From NCBI RefSeq assembly GCF_038007305.1, contig NZ_JBBOWV010000001.1:377501-441500 (forward strand): a DNA stretch of 64,000 nucleotides, read 5' to 3'. Positions 35,101 to 47,167 of the stretch are shown one piece after another (position 1 is the stretch's first letter; every line of letters begins with the position of its first letter). The notes below the pieces were generated by a model. That model ran no database searches. It was not told the DNA's origin and worked only from the letters and a program-made list of their open reading frames with translations. The translations under genes were made by a program, and so were the position numbers. Source of the stretch: Solibacillus sp. FSL W7-1436. Its GTDB lineage: Bacteria; Bacillota; Bacilli; Bacillales_A; Planococcaceae.

Positions 35101-36174
35101 CTAAATCACAAAATCTTCAGGAATGAATACTTTCATTTCCTTCGGGCTGACATAAACGAGTTCCCCGAGCTGCAATTGCAAAAGCTCATACTCTTCTCTG
35201 CTCAGCTCTACTTCTACATAATTGTCGCTGTCTTCCCTTTTCATCTCTATATACCAAGTAGGACCGATCGAATGCATAAAGATAATCGTTGCTGGAATTG
35301 CTTCATCGCTATAATTTTGACGTTCAATTTTCAAGTGGTATGGACGGACATAACCGACTGCTTGAATATCGGTTGCGTGTAAATAATCAGGCGCATCCAG
35401 CTGCGTAGAACCAAACTGTAATTTCCCTTGATTCAGGCGCCCATGAAACAAATTCACACTTCCTAAAAAGTCATAAACAAACGGTGATGCGGGTTTGTCA
35501 TATACTTCCGACGGGGAACCTAGCTGCTCGATTTTCCCTTTGTTCATAATGACAATGCTGTCTGCTACATCTAATGCCTCTTCCTGGTCATGTGTAACAA
35601 ATACACTTGTTACTTGAATTTCGTTGTGTAATTTGCGTAACCAGCGTCGTAACTCTTTTCGAACTTTTGCATCGAGTGCTCCGAATGGCTCATCTAACAG
35701 CAATATTTTAGGCTCTACTGCCAATGCCCTCGCTAACGCGACACGCTGTCTTTGGCCTCCTGACAACTGGGAAGGATAACGGTTTGCAAAACCGCTCAAT
35801 TTGACTAATTCCAACAATTCATTTACCTTTTTCTCGATCATTTTCTTCGGTGGTCGTAAGCTTCTTTTTCTCACTTTTAAACCAAATGCTATATTTTCAA
35901 AAACCGTCATATGTTTAAATAATGCGTAATGTTGAAAAACGAACCCTACATTTCGCTGATTGACATGCAGTTCACTTAAATCCTGCCCGTCAAACAGAAT
36001 TTCTCCTGTGTCAATTGACTCCAGACCAGCGATCATGCGAAGGAGTGTCGTTTTCCCAGAACCAGACGGACCTAGTAATGCAACGAGTTCACCTTTCGGA
36101 ATCGTTAAACTGATATTGGATAATGCTTCAAACGAACCAAAATGTTTCGTTACATTCCTTATTTCAATCGACAT
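35101..36174 (-). CDS. cysA: Sulfate/thiosulfate ABC transporter ATPase CysA
   Basis: 357 residues. Walker A '[13 protein letters not shown]' (about 36-48), signature '[15 protein letters not shown]', Walker B '[12 protein letters not shown]' and switch '[11 protein letters not shown]'. A C-terminal TOBE-like regulatory domain follows, with '[11 protein letters not shown]'. It energises sulfate import with CysT, CysW and the binding protein. The start ATG 36174 has GAGGTGA 6 bases upstream; an ATG two codons earlier overlaps that site. The cysW stop TGA lies within the same ribosome binding site. Confidence 0.94.
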   Translation of the reverse strand: MSIEIRNVTKHFGSFEALSNISLTIPKGELVALLGPSGSGKTTLLRMIAGLESIDTGEILFDGQDLSELHVNQRNVGFVFQHYALFKHMTVFENIAFGLKVRKRSLRPPKKMIEKKVNELLELVKLSGFANRYPSQLSGGQRQRVALARALAVEPKILLLDEPFGALDAKVRKELRRWLRKLHNEIQVTSVFVTHDQEEALDVADSIVIMNKGKIEQLGSPSEVYDKPASPFVYDFLGSVNLFHGRLNQGKLQFGSTQLDAPDYLHATDIQAVGYVRPYHLKIERQNYSDEAIPATIIFMHSIGPTWYIEMKREDSDNYVEVELSREEYELLQLQLGELVYVSPKEMKVFIPEDFVI

Positions 36175-36180
36175 CGTCAT

Positions 36181-37071
36181 TCACCTCTCCTTATACTTTT
36201 GTTCTTTTTCCGTTCTCCACTCAACCCATGATTTTATAATCAATGTTACGAGCGCTAATAATGACATGAGTGAGGCTACAGCAAATGCTGCTGTAAATTG
36301 ATATTCGTTGTACAGAATTTCAACATGTAATGGCATCGTATTGGTCATTCCTCGTATACGACCTGAAACAACAGATACGGCACCAAACTCACCAATTGAT
36401 CTAGCACTACACAAAATCATGCCGTATAGCAGCCCCCATTTAATTGCCGGGAGTGTCACATGCCGAAACATTTGCCAACCATTCGCGCCAAGGGAAACAG
36501 CGGCTTCCTCTTCAGCAGTTCCCTGTGCCTGCATGACAGGAATAAGTTCCCGGGCAACAAATGGCAACGTAATAAACAACGTGGCAATGATAATACCCGG
36601 TACAGAAAAGAGAAGTCGAATTCCCCAGTCCGTTATGAAAGTACCAAGCACACCGCTCGGACTTAATAATAGAATAAATACTAACCCTGCGATTACCGGT
36701 GAAACAGCAAATGGTAACTCAATAATCGATAAAAGCACCTGTTTTCCTTTAAACTGAAACTTTGTAATACACCATGCTGCCGCAATCCCAAAAACCGTGT
36801 TCAACGGGACTGTAATGACTGTGACAAGCAGCGTTAGTTTAATTGCTGAAAGGGCATCACGGTCTGTAGCTGCCGCAAAGTATACCGCTGCACCTTGTTC
36901 AAATGCCCTAACAAAAATAAAAATTAGGGGTACTAACAGAAATAAAATCAAATATAAAAACATTAATGAAATTAGTGTACGTTTTATCCAGTTCCCCCGT
37001 CCCTTCTTTTTGCTTGCAATATGTCCATGATTCTTTTCGGATTCCCTTACGTTTGTGACCATTGATGCCAC
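36181..37071 (-). CDS. cysW: Sulfate ABC transporter permease CysW
   Basis: 296 residues with six membrane segments after a basic N-terminus of about 27 residues. The permease EAA-loop is 'EEEAAVSLGANGWQMFRHVT' (about 196-215), and 'SARSIGEFGAVSVVSGRI' is typical of CysW. It pairs with CysT. It starts 3 bases after the cysT stop and ends next to cysA. Confidence 0.95.
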   Translation of the reverse strand: MASMVTNVRESEKNHGHIASKKKGRGNWIKRTLISLMFLYLILFLLVPLIFIFVRAFEQGAAVYFAAATDRDALSAIKLTLLVTVITVPLNTVFGIAAAWCITKFQFKGKQVLLSIIELPFAVSPVIAGLVFILLLSPSGVLGTFITDWGIRLLFSVPGIIIATLFITLPFVARELIPVMQAQGTAEEEAAVSLGANGWQMFRHVTLPAIKWGLLYGMILCSARSIGEFGAVSVVSGRIRGMTNTMPLHVEILYNEYQFTAAFAVASLMSLLALVTLIIKSWVEWRTEKEQKYKER

Positions 37072-37074
37072 CTC

Positions 37075-37911
37075 CTATTCATTGTGCAATTCATGCTTCC
37101 TGCTCCATTTTTGAAGCAAATTAATAATTATCAAACATATAAATGAGATCATTAGCATGACGACTGCAATGGCTGTCGCGCCTGCATAATCAAACTGCTC
37201 GAGCTTCGTCATGATCATTAGTGGAACAATTTCCGTTTTCATGGGCAAATTCCCCGCTATAAAAACGACCGAGCCATATTCCCCTAACCCGCGGGCAAAT
37301 GCTAATGAAAATCCGGCAAGTACTGCTGGTAAAACTTCCGGGAAAATGACTTTTATGAATGTTTGGCGTTTTGTGGCACCTAAACTATTTGCCGCTTCCT
37401 CTACTTCATGCTCCATATTCTCCAATACAGGCTGGACCATCCTGACAACAAAAGGCAAACCGATAAACACTAATGCAATCATAATTCCCAGAGGAGTAAA
37501 TGCTATTTTAATACCGAAGCTTGCAAAAAATTGTCCAAACCATCCGTCCTGTGCATACAAGGTTGTCAGCGCAATTCCTGCAACAGCTGTCGGTAATGCA
37601 AACGGCAAATCAATCAGACCATCAATGATTCGTTTTCCAGGAAACGTGTAACGTACAAGTACCCAGGCAATAATAAAGCCAAATATAGCATTTAGGACTG
37701 CAGCGCCCAATGCTGTCAAAAACGATATTTTATAGGCATGAAGCATTCTTTTACTTGTTACTATTTGCCAAAATTCAGTCCACCCTAATTTGGAGGATTC
37801 GATAAAAATCATAGACAGTGGAACTAGAATAACTAAACTAATATAGAATGTCGTAATTCCCATCGAAAGGCCGAAACCCGGCAGTACGTTTTTTTTCTTA
37901 TTTTTTTTCAT
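37075..37911 (-). CDS. cysT: Sulfate ABC transporter permease CysT
   Basis: 278 residues, six membrane segments. The EAA-loop reads 'EVEEAANSLGATKRQTFIKV' (about 178-197), followed by 'FARGLGEYGSVVFIAGNLPM', the CysT signature. 29 bases after the binding-protein gene. The start ATG 37911 follows GGTGGTGACGA. Confidence 0.95.
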   Translation of the reverse strand: MKKNKKKNVLPGFGLSMGITTFYISLVILVPLSMIFIESSKLGWTEFWQIVTSKRMLHAYKISFLTALGAAVLNAIFGFIIAWVLVRYTFPGKRIIDGLIDLPFALPTAVAGIALTTLYAQDGWFGQFFASFGIKIAFTPLGIMIALVFIGLPFVVRMVQPVLENMEHEVEEAANSLGATKRQTFIKVIFPEVLPAVLAGFSLAFARGLGEYGSVVFIAGNLPMKTEIVPLMIMTKLEQFDYAGATAIAVVMLMISFICLIIINLLQKWSRKHELHNE

Positions 37912-37940
37912 TTCGTCACCACCTAACTAAATATCCTCCG

Positions 37941-38960
37941 TTATTCATAGATCGCATCAAAAATGCCGCCATCTGCAAAGTGCTTTTCATGTGCCTCTTT
38001 CCAGCTCCCGAACTTCTCATCAATCGTAAATAGCTCGATTTCGGGAAACTGATCTTTGTACTTCGCAGCGATCGTTTTAGAGCGCGGTCTATAATAGTTT
38101 TTCGTTGCGATTTCCTGACCGGCATCCGTATATAAATAATCGATGTACGCTTCGGCAACTTCTCTTGTACCTTTTTGGTCCACAATTCGATCGACTATTG
38201 CTACAGACGGTTCGGCAAGAATACTTATGGAAGGCGCGACAATTTCAAATTTGTCTTGCCCTAATTCATCCAATGCCAGAAACGCTTCATTTTCCCAAGT
38301 AATGAGTACATCACCGATATTCTTTTCAACAAATGTTGTTGTTGAAGCACGTGCACCGGAATCCAGTACTTCTACCCGCTTATAAAGATTGCTGACGAAT
38401 TGTTGAGCCTTCGCTTTATCATTGTTATATTTTCCCAGTGCAAATCCATAAGCAGCTAAATAGTTCCAACGTGCCCCTCCTGAAGTTTTCGGGTTTGGTG
38501 TAATGACAGATATGTCTCCTTTAATCAAGTCATCCCAGTCTTTAATCCTCTTTGGATTTCCTTTTCGCACTAAAAATAATATTGTGGACGTGTAAGGTGC
38601 CGAGTTATGTTCCAGACGATTTATCCATCCCTCTTCTATCAGGTTCTTTTCTTCGATTGCATCAATGTCATAAGCTAATGCAAGTGTTACTACATCCGCA
38701 TCCAAGCCGTCTATAACAGAGCGCGCTTGACTGCCGGAACCTCCATGAGATTGGTAAAGGACTACTTCCTGCCCTTTTTCCTGTTCCCAGTATTCTGCAA
38801 ATTGTTCATTAAATTCTTCATATAGCTCTCTTGTCGGATCATAGGAAGCATTTAACAACTTAATAGAATTTCCGTTTCCGGATGCATTTCCACAAGCGGT
38901 TAAAATGGATAAAGCCGCAACAGTCAAAGCTATACGCCTTACCGTTTTTATTTTTTTCAT
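37941..38960 (-). CDS. sbp: Sulfate-binding lipoprotein (Sbp/CysP)
   Basis: 339 residues. The signal peptide ends in a lipobox 'LSILTACGN' with lipidated C23. The mature part is a PBP2-type solute-binding protein with '[20 protein letters not shown]', '[17 protein letters not shown]', '[17 protein letters not shown]' and 'YRPRSKTIA', which are sulfate-binding residues in the family. It captures sulfate outside the membrane for CysTWA. It is the first gene of the seven-gene operon. The 5' leader contains a strong hairpin and the promoter is overlapped by a 13-bp-arm palindrome. Sequence alone cannot exclude thiosulfate as an additional substrate. Confidence 0.95.
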   Translation of the reverse strand: MKKIKTVRRIALTVAALSILTACGNASGNGNSIKLLNASYDPTRELYEEFNEQFAEYWEQEKGQEVVLYQSHGGSGSQARSVIDGLDADVVTLALAYDIDAIEEKNLIEEGWINRLEHNSAPYTSTILFLVRKGNPKRIKDWDDLIKGDISVITPNPKTSGGARWNYLAAYGFALGKYNNDKAKAQQFVSNLYKRVEVLDSGARASTTTFVEKNIGDVLITWENEAFLALDELGQDKFEIVAPSISILAEPSVAIVDRIVDQKGTREVAEAYIDYLYTDAGQEIATKNYYRPRSKTIAAKYKDQFPEIELFTIDEKFGSWKEAHEKHFADGGIFDAIYE

Positions 38961-39046
38961 AAGCGATGCCCCCTACATAAAATATGAACGTGCAGTTTTT
39001 TAAAATTTTTAATGATGAGTGTTATGAGTCCTTCTAAACAAAAGAA

Positions 39047-39094
39047 AGGCTGCCCGTCTCAACAAAGTAAATTCTTCGTTAAGTCGAGCAGCCT
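39047..39094 (-). promoter_or_regulatory. Leader hairpin of the sbp-cys operon
   Basis: On the minus strand AGGCTGCTCGACTTAACGAAG pairs with CTTTGTTGAGACGGGCAGCCT (each arm 21 bases with a few mismatches; only the ends are quoted as AGGCTGC/GCAGCCT). It is followed by T-rich TTTCTTTTGTTT. It lies between the predicted promoter and the sbp start and could act as an attenuator. It does not match a SAM-I or T-box leader. Confidence 0.5.
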
Positions 39095-39131
39095 CCAGTT
39101 TTCTAGTGAGCTACTTAATTCAAAGTATTCT

Positions 39132-39163
39132 AATAGGTATTATATTATTTTATAATACCTATT
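39132..39163. promoter_or_regulatory. Operator-like palindrome at the sbp promoter
   Basis: AATAGGTATTATA (39132-39144) and TATAATACCTATT (39151-39163) are perfect 13-bp inverted repeats separated by 6 bases. The palindrome spans the spacer and -10 region of the predicted promoter. Confidence 0.6.
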
Positions 39164-39170
39164 TTGTCAA
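39142..39170 (-). promoter_or_regulatory. Predicted promoter of the sbp-cys operon
   Basis: On the minus strand TTGACA (39170-39165), a 17-base spacer and TAATAT (39147-39142). A TATAAT at 39144-39139 is an alternative -10 with a 20-base spacer. The remaining region 39171-39344, up to the thioredoxin gene, holds no other gene. Confidence 0.6.
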
Positions 39171-39344
39171 TACAATTATTAGATTTTTCTGTATTTATGA
39201 TATTAGTAGCAGTTACTTTAGTTTTTTTTCTTCAATCAAACATTTGCAAACCGTTTACCTGTCCATCATAATAAACGTAGGTAGCTCCTCGCTTTCTAAA
39301 ATGCGATGCGCTAAATATTTATTTCTTAATCAGGAGGCTTTTCC

Positions 39345-39659
39345 ATGCAAACATTACAAGCAATCGAACAGTTTAACGAACTTAAAAACGGATTCGCAGT
39401 TATTTTCGAATTTACAGCGGACTGGTGCGGAGATTGTCGTTTCATTGATCCGTTTATGCCGGAAGTTGTTGAAAAATTTCCCGAATATAAATTCGTTAAA
39501 GTGGACCGCGATAAGTTTTTGGATTTATGTATTGATTTAGGAATTATCGGTATTCCTAGCTTTTTAGCTTATGAAAACGGTACTGAGCTTGGACGTTTCG
39601 TAAGTAAAGACCGTAAAACACAACAGGAAATCGAAAACTTCATTTCCAACTTAAAATAG
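39345..39659 (+). CDS. Thioredoxin-like protein with CGDC active site
   Basis: 104 residues, one thioredoxin fold. The active site is 'TADWCGDCRFIDPFMPEV' with C28-G-D-C31 in place of CGPC; the cis-Pro segment is 'GIIGIPSFLAYENGTEL'. It has no signal peptide. A second gene of the same type, with CPDC, is at 63403. The acidic residue at the third position of the motif suggests a different redox potential or partner from classical TrxA; this is inference. ATG 39345 follows CAGGAGG. Its neighbours are the sulfate operon (divergent) and suf. Confidence 0.88.
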   Translation: MQTLQAIEQFNELKNGFAVIFEFTADWCGDCRFIDPFMPEVVEKFPEYKFVKVDRDKFLDLCIDLGIIGIPSFLAYENGTELGRFVSKDRKTQQEIENFISNLK

Positions 39660-39660
39660 A

Positions 39661-39700
39661 AAAAAGCTTCAAACGCATAAGTAGTCGTTTGAAGCCATTT
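39661..39700. terminator. Bidirectional terminator between thioredoxin-like gene and small membrane protein
   Basis: GCTTCAAACG (39666-39675) pairs with CGTTTGAAGC (39686-39695). The A-run on the left gives TTTTTT for the minus-strand gene; CATTTTAAT follows on the plus strand. Confidence 0.8.
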
Positions 39701-39705
39701 TAATA

Positions 39706-39849
39706 TTATTTAATAATACCTTCATGCTCTTCATTTTTCATAATCTTACCGTTCTTCTTTTCCCCTAACGCCCAAAAAGTGAGTGCTACCGCAACTACAA
39801 CTACAGCACCAGGAACCCCTAAAGCTACTGGCCAAAATAAGTTTTCCAT
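39706..39849 (-). CDS. 47-residue single-pass membrane protein, unknown
   Basis: A small gene with ATG 39849 behind AAAGGGGCG, reading MENLFWPVALGVPG... One membrane helix at about 5-26 ('WPVALGVPGAVVVVAVALTF') is followed by a Lys/Glu-rich tail ending 'NEEHEGIIK'. Good ribosome binding site, coding-like codon use and its own terminator support it as real. In size and layout it resembles small accessory subunits of membrane complexes (for example CydS-like peptides), but no family is recognised. Confidence 0.65.
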   Translation of the reverse strand: MENLFWPVALGVPGAVVVVAVALTFWALGEKKNGKIMKNEEHEGIIK

Positions 39850-39984
39850 TTTTGTCGCCCCTTTATATACATTCTCTAAATCCATTATTCCATCTAATAC
39901 AATTAATGTAAACGAATACTCCGCGCTTTCTGGAATCTTTCTATTAAAGTTGTTTATTTCTTCACGAATTCAACACAATTACAT

Positions 39985-40023
39985 AAAAAAGCACCTGTCT
40001 CCAATAAATTGGAGACAAGTGCC
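39985..40023 (-). terminator. Terminator of the suf operon
   Basis: GGCACTTGTCTCC (minus strand) pairs with GGAGACAGGTGC and is followed by TTTTTTATG. Confidence 0.85.
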
Positions 40024-40033
40024 TGGATAAAAA

Positions 40034-41431
40034 TTATCCGATAGAACCTTCCATCTCGAACTTGATTAGACGGTTCATTTCTACTGCGTATTCCATTGGT
40101 AATTCTTTTGTGAATGGCTCGATGAAGCCCATTACGATCATTTCTGTCGCTTCTTCTTCAGAAACACCACGGCTCATTAAGTAGAACAATTGCTCTTCAG
40201 ATACTTTTGAAACTTTTGCTTCATGCTCTAAAGATACGTTATCATTTAAGATTTCGTTGTATGGAATTGTATCAGAAGTAGATTCGTTATCCATGATTAA
40301 TGTGTCACACTCGATGTTCGAACGTGCACCTTTAGCATTTTTACCGAATTTTACTTGACCAAGATACGTAACTTTACCACCTTGCTTAGCAATCGATTTT
40401 GAAACGATTGTTGAAGATGTGTTTGGTGCTAAGTGAATCATTTTCGCACCAGCGTGTTGGTGTTGACCTTTACCTGCAATTGCAATTGATAATGTCATAC
40501 CACGTGCGCCTTCACCTTTAAGGATACAGGCAGGGTATTTCATTGTTAATTTTGAACCGATGTTTCCGTCGATCCATTCCATTGTACCGTTTTCTTCAAC
40601 AACTGTACGTTTTGTAACAAGGTTATATACGTTGTTCGCCCAGTTTTGAATTGTTGTATAACGGCAGTAAGCGTTCTTTTTAACGATGATTTCTACTACA
40701 GCTGAGTGTAGAGAGTTTGTTGTGTAAACAGGCGCTGTACAACCTTCTACGTAGTGTACAGATGCATCTTCGTCTACGATGATTAGCGTACGTTCGAATT
40801 GACCCATGTTTTCAGAGTTAATACGGAAGTATGCTTGTAATGGAGTGTCTAATTTAACGCCTTTAGGCATATAAATAAATGAACCACCAGACCAAACTGC
40901 AGAGTTTAATGCTGCGAATTTGTTATCTGTATAAGGGATTACTGTACCCCAGTGTTTTTTGAAGATTTCTTCGTTTTCTTTTAATGCTGAGTCAGTATCT
41001 TTGAAGACAATACCTAAATCTGTAAGGTCTTGTTTCATGTTGTGGTAAACTACTTCAGATTCATACTGAGCAGATACACCTGCAAGATATTTTTGTTCAG
41101 CTTCCGGGATACCTAATTTATCGAATGTTGCTTTAATTTCTTCAGGTACTTCATCCCAAGAACGTTCTGTTGCTTCAGATGGTTTTACGTAATACGTAAT
41201 TTCATCGAAGTTTAATGACGCTAGGTCACCACCCCATTGAGGCATTGGCATTTCATAGAATTTTTCAAGAGCTTTTAAGCGGTAGTCAAGCATCCACTGT
41301 GGCTCTTCCTTCATACTTGAGATTTCACGAACGATATCTTCTGTAAGTCCACGTTCAGAACGGAAAATTGATACGTCCTTATCATGGAAACCATACTTGT
41401 AATCGCCGATTTCAGGCATTTTTTTAGCCAT
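40034..41431 (-). CDS. sufB: Fe-S cluster assembly protein SufB
   Basis: 465 residues, the exact length of B. subtilis SufB. It is a right-handed beta-helix scaffold protein; '[20 protein letters not shown]' and '[20 protein letters not shown]' carry conserved cysteines, and '[20 protein letters not shown]' is the family C-terminus. It builds the cluster with SufC and SufD. ATG 41431 follows GGAGGAGACAAC; an ATG 18 bases upstream lies before that site. Last gene of sufCDSUB. Confidence 0.97.
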   Translation of the reverse strand: MAKKMPEIGDYKYGFHDKDVSIFRSERGLTEDIVREISSMKEEPQWMLDYRLKALEKFYEMPMPQWGGDLASLNFDEITYYVKPSEATERSWDEVPEEIKATFDKLGIPEAEQKYLAGVSAQYESEVVYHNMKQDLTDLGIVFKDTDSALKENEEIFKKHWGTVIPYTDNKFAALNSAVWSGGSFIYMPKGVKLDTPLQAYFRINSENMGQFERTLIIVDEDASVHYVEGCTAPVYTTNSLHSAVVEIIVKKNAYCRYTTIQNWANNVYNLVTKRTVVEENGTMEWIDGNIGSKLTMKYPACILKGEGARGMTLSIAIAGKGQHQHAGAKMIHLAPNTSSTIVSKSIAKQGGKVTYLGQVKFGKNAKGARSNIECDTLIMDNESTSDTIPYNEILNDNVSLEHEAKVSKVSEEQLFYLMSRGVSEEEATEMIVMGFIEPFTKELPMEYAVEMNRLIKFEMEGSIG

Positions 41432-41501
41432 GTTGTCTCCTCCGTTCATCTAATGAGAAGTGCTAAAATGTGCATAAAACATACTTTAGCCTTACTACTT
41501 T

Positions 41502-44468
<2,967 letters not shown>

Positions 44469-44486
44469 CTTCGTCGTCCTCCTTAA

Positions 44487-45266
44487 TTATGCTTCTGTTA
44501 CTTCTTCAGTATCTTCAATGCCTAATTCAGCTTTAATCCACTCATAACCTTCTGCTTCCAAGCGTTGTGCTAATTCAGCACCACCTGATTTTACAACTTT
44601 ACCTTGCATCATTACGTGAACATGGTCAGGTGTGATGTAGTTTAATAAACGTTGGTAGTGAGTGATCATTAGGCAGCCGAAACCTTCGCCGCGCATTTCG
44701 TTAATACCTTTTGAAACTACTTTTAATGCATCGATATCTAAACCAGAGTCGATTTCATCTAAGATACCGAATGTTGGTTTGATCATCATCATTTGTAGAA
44801 TTTCGTTACGTTTTTTCTCACCGCCAGAGAAACCTTCGTTTAAGTAACGTTGAGACATTTCTTCAGGCATTTCCAGGAATTCCATTGTTTTATCTAATTC
44901 ACGGATGAATTTCATTAATGAGATTTCTTGTCCTTCTTCACGACGAGCGTTAATTGCTGAACGTAGGAAGTCCGCGTTTGTTACACCAGGAATTTCTGAT
45001 GGGTATTGCATAGCAAGGAATAAACCTGCTTGTGCACGCTCATCTACTTCCATTTCTAATACATTTTCACCATCAAGGTAGATTTCGCCTGATGTTACCT
45101 CATATTTTGGGTGACCCATAATTGCAGAAGCTAATGTCGATTTACCAGTACCGTTAGGACCCATAATCGCATGTACTTCGTTTGTATTGATAGTAAGATT
45201 TACACCTTTTAAAATCTCTTTTCCGTCGATTTCAACGTGAAGATCTTTAATTTCTAATGTTGACAT
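44487..45266 (-). CDS. sufC: Fe-S cluster assembly ATPase SufC
   Basis: 259 residues, ABC-type ATPase. Walker A '[17 protein letters not shown]' (about 36-52), signature '[16 protein letters not shown]', Walker B '[14 protein letters not shown]'. It has no membrane partner and works with SufB/SufD. ATG 45266 follows GGAGG. First gene of the suf operon, with about 215 bases of 5' region holding a palindrome (45425-45440) and a Fur-like site (45481-45495). Confidence 0.97.
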   Translation of the reverse strand: MSTLEIKDLHVEIDGKEILKGVNLTINTNEVHAIMGPNGTGKSTLASAIMGHPKYEVTSGEIYLDGENVLEMEVDERAQAGLFLAMQYPSEIPGVTNADFLRSAINARREEGQEISLMKFIRELDKTMEFLEMPEEMSQRYLNEGFSGGEKKRNEILQMMMIKPTFGILDEIDSGLDIDALKVVSKGINEMRGEGFGCLMITHYQRLLNYITPDHVHVMMQGKVVKSGGAELAQRLEAEGYEWIKAELGIEDTEEVTEA

Positions 45267-45424
45267 TAAATTACCTCCAAATATTCATTTGCATACTTTC
45301 TGTACGCCAAATTAAGTTCATTACCAATCTTACCCGAAATGAATGTTGGTTGCAAATAGTTTAGAATGATTTTAAATAAAAAACATCTATCATTCTTGGA
45401 AAACGCTTTACTGCAGTTTATTTC

Positions 45425-45440
45425 TACTATTTTAATAGTA
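45425..45440. promoter_or_regulatory. TACTAT-N4-ATAGTA palindrome upstream of sufC
   Basis: TACTATTTTAATAGTA, with the same arms and spacing as the palindrome upstream of yumB (18862-18877). It lies about 160 bases before the sufC start. Confidence 0.45.
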
Positions 45441-45480
45441 ATAATTTCGCTTTCCATTTTTTCAATAGCAATCCTTTAAT

Positions 45481-45495
45481 TGAGAATCAATTTCA
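45481..45495. promoter_or_regulatory. Fur-like site upstream of suf
   Basis: TGAGAATCAATTTCA matches 11 of the 14 fixed positions of the 7-1-7 Fur consensus (TGATAATNATTATCA) by my count. About 215 bases before sufC. The remaining stretch 45267-45670 holds the gltD terminator and a GC-rich patch, and no gene that I support. Confidence 0.35.
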
Positions 45496-45552
45496 CTTAT
45501 TCAATTGGTTGATTCTATATTTTCTCTATCATTATTTAAAATTGGGGCATAA

Positions 45553-45596
45553 ATTAAAAACGTCATTTTTCTCCGGGAGAAAAATGACGTTTTTAG
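45553..45596 (-). terminator. Terminator of gltB-gltD
   Basis: AAAAACGTCATTTTTCTC pairs with GAGAAAAATGACGTTTTT, a perfect 18-bp stem, about 75 bases after the gltD stop. Confidence 0.85.
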
Positions 45597-45670
45597 CGGT
45601 GTGTAAAAATTGATTTCCATTCCGGGACGCTTCCCGCGGGCACGGCGTGGGGCCAACTCTTACTATCCTA

Positions 45671-47152
45671 TTAGCTTTTCACTAGCATTTCGTTTAAATA
45701 ATAATGAACACTTGCAGCAACTCCGCGTCCTTCTTTGATTGCCCAAACGACAAGGCTTTGGCCTCGGCGTGCATCTCCTGCGGCAAAAACGCCCGGAATA
45801 TTTGTTTCGTAGTCTTTAACAGATGCACGGATGCGGTTATTCGTTAATTCTAGTCCGAAATGTTCCGGTGTTTCTTTTTCTGCGCCTTCAAAGCCGATTG
45901 CGACAAATACATGCTGTGCCGGCCATACTTTCTCAGTACCAGGCAATTCTTTAAAGTAGTGGAAGCCATCCTCGCCCAGAATCTTTTCCATTTGAATTGT
46001 GTGAAGTGCTTTTACATTCCCATTGCTGTCTTTTTCTATTCTTGTTGTTTGAATGCAATACTCGCGCGGATCACGGCCAAATTTCGCATCAGCTTCGGCA
46101 TAAGCGTAGTCCATTGTGTAAATGTTCGGATCTTTTGGCCACATCGTTTCATCTGTACGAGTTGTAGCTTGTTGCGGGTGTTTACCAAATTGGTATACTG
46201 ATCGGCATTTTTGACGGAGTGCTGTTGCTACACAGTCGGCTCCTGTATCACCGCCGCCAATTACAATAACATCTTTCCCTTCAACATTTAATGCCTGATT
46301 ATCCGTGAAATCAGAATCCAGCAGGCTTTTCGTAACATCCGTTAAATAATCCATCGCTAAATGAATATTGCCTGCATCGCTTCCTTCCAAATGAAGGACC
46401 CTTTGTTTTTGAGCTCCTGTACATAAAATTACAGCATCGAAATCCGCTTGCAATTGCTCTTTCGTGATATCTTTACCGATTTCTGTATTTGCAACAAAAT
46501 CGATGCCTTCCAATGATAATAAATGGATACGACGTTCAATCACATCTTTTTCTAGCTTCATATTCGGAATTCCGTACATTAATAATCCGCCAAATCGGTC
46601 AGAACGTTCGAACACTGTTACGGAATGGCCAAGCTGGTTCAGTTGATCTGCTGCTGCTAAGCCTGCAGGACCTGAACCGACAATCGCCACTTTATAGCCA
46701 GTTCGCGATGCCGGAATACGCGGAGTGATCCAGCCATTTTCAAACCCTTTATCAATGATTGTACGTTCGATCGATTTAATTGCGACAGCCGGATCCGTAA
46801 TGGCAAGTGTACAAGACCCTTCACATGGAGCTGGGCAGACACGGCCGGTAAATTCAGGGAAATTATTCGTCATATGCAAACGTTCCAGCGCTTCCTGCCA
46901 TTTCCCTTTATATACTAAGTCATTCCATTCAGGGATGACATTTTGAATCGGACATCCTGCTGCAGTACCGCGAATTTCAATTCCCATATGGCAAAATGGT
47001 GTTCCACAATCCATGCAGCGCGCACCTTGTGTCTGTAATTTTTCATCAGATAGTCTGCTTGTATATTCACCCCAATTTAAAAGACGCTCTAGTGGTCGTT
47101 GCTCCTGTACTTTCTCTCGTTTAAATTCCATAAAACCCGTTGCTTTTCCCAT
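45671..47152 (-). CDS. gltD: Glutamate synthase small subunit
   Basis: 493 residues. N-terminal cysteine motifs '[11 protein letters not shown]' and '[12 protein letters not shown]' bind two 4Fe-4S clusters; FAD motif '[17 protein letters not shown]' (about 148-164) and NADPH motif '[18 protein letters not shown]' follow, with '[19 protein letters not shown]' near the end. It feeds electrons from NADPH to GltB. It lies 15 bases after gltB. Needs Fe-S clusters from the adjacent suf system. Confidence 0.96.
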   Translation of the reverse strand: MGKATGFMEFKREKVQEQRPLERLLNWGEYTSRLSDEKLQTQGARCMDCGTPFCHMGIEIRGTAAGCPIQNVIPEWNDLVYKGKWQEALERLHMTNNFPEFTGRVCPAPCEGSCTLAITDPAVAIKSIERTIIDKGFENGWITPRIPASRTGYKVAIVGSGPAGLAAADQLNQLGHSVTVFERSDRFGGLLMYGIPNMKLEKDVIERRIHLLSLEGIDFVANTEIGKDITKEQLQADFDAVILCTGAQKQRVLHLEGSDAGNIHLAMDYLTDVTKSLLDSDFTDNQALNVEGKDVIVIGGGDTGADCVATALRQKCRSVYQFGKHPQQATTRTDETMWPKDPNIYTMDYAYAEADAKFGRDPREYCIQTTRIEKDSNGNVKALHTIQMEKILGEDGFHYFKELPGTEKVWPAQHVFVAIGFEGAEKETPEHFGLELTNNRIRASVKDYETNIPGVFAAGDARRGQSLVVWAIKEGRGVAASVHYYLNEMLVKS

Positions 47153-47167
47153 GCTAGAAACCTCCTC

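Noticed and set aside
38961-39131. S-box or T-box leader upstream of sbp
   Set aside because: None of the conserved S-box or T-box sequence landmarks is present; only a simple hairpin is seen.
39132-39163. CymR box at the sbp promoter
   Set aside because: The half-sites resemble ATAATnCC but are arranged in the opposite order from the CymR consensus, so only a generic operator is claimed.
39106-39540. 144-codon plus-strand frame overlapping the thioredoxin-like gene
   Set aside because: It runs antisense through the sbp promoter palindrome, then overlaps the well supported thioredoxin-like gene in another frame; composition is not protein-like.
45266-45457. 63-codon minus-strand frame directly before sufC
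   Set aside because: It contains the sufC ribosome binding site and a predicted regulatory region, has no ribosome binding site of its own and no recognisable protein features.
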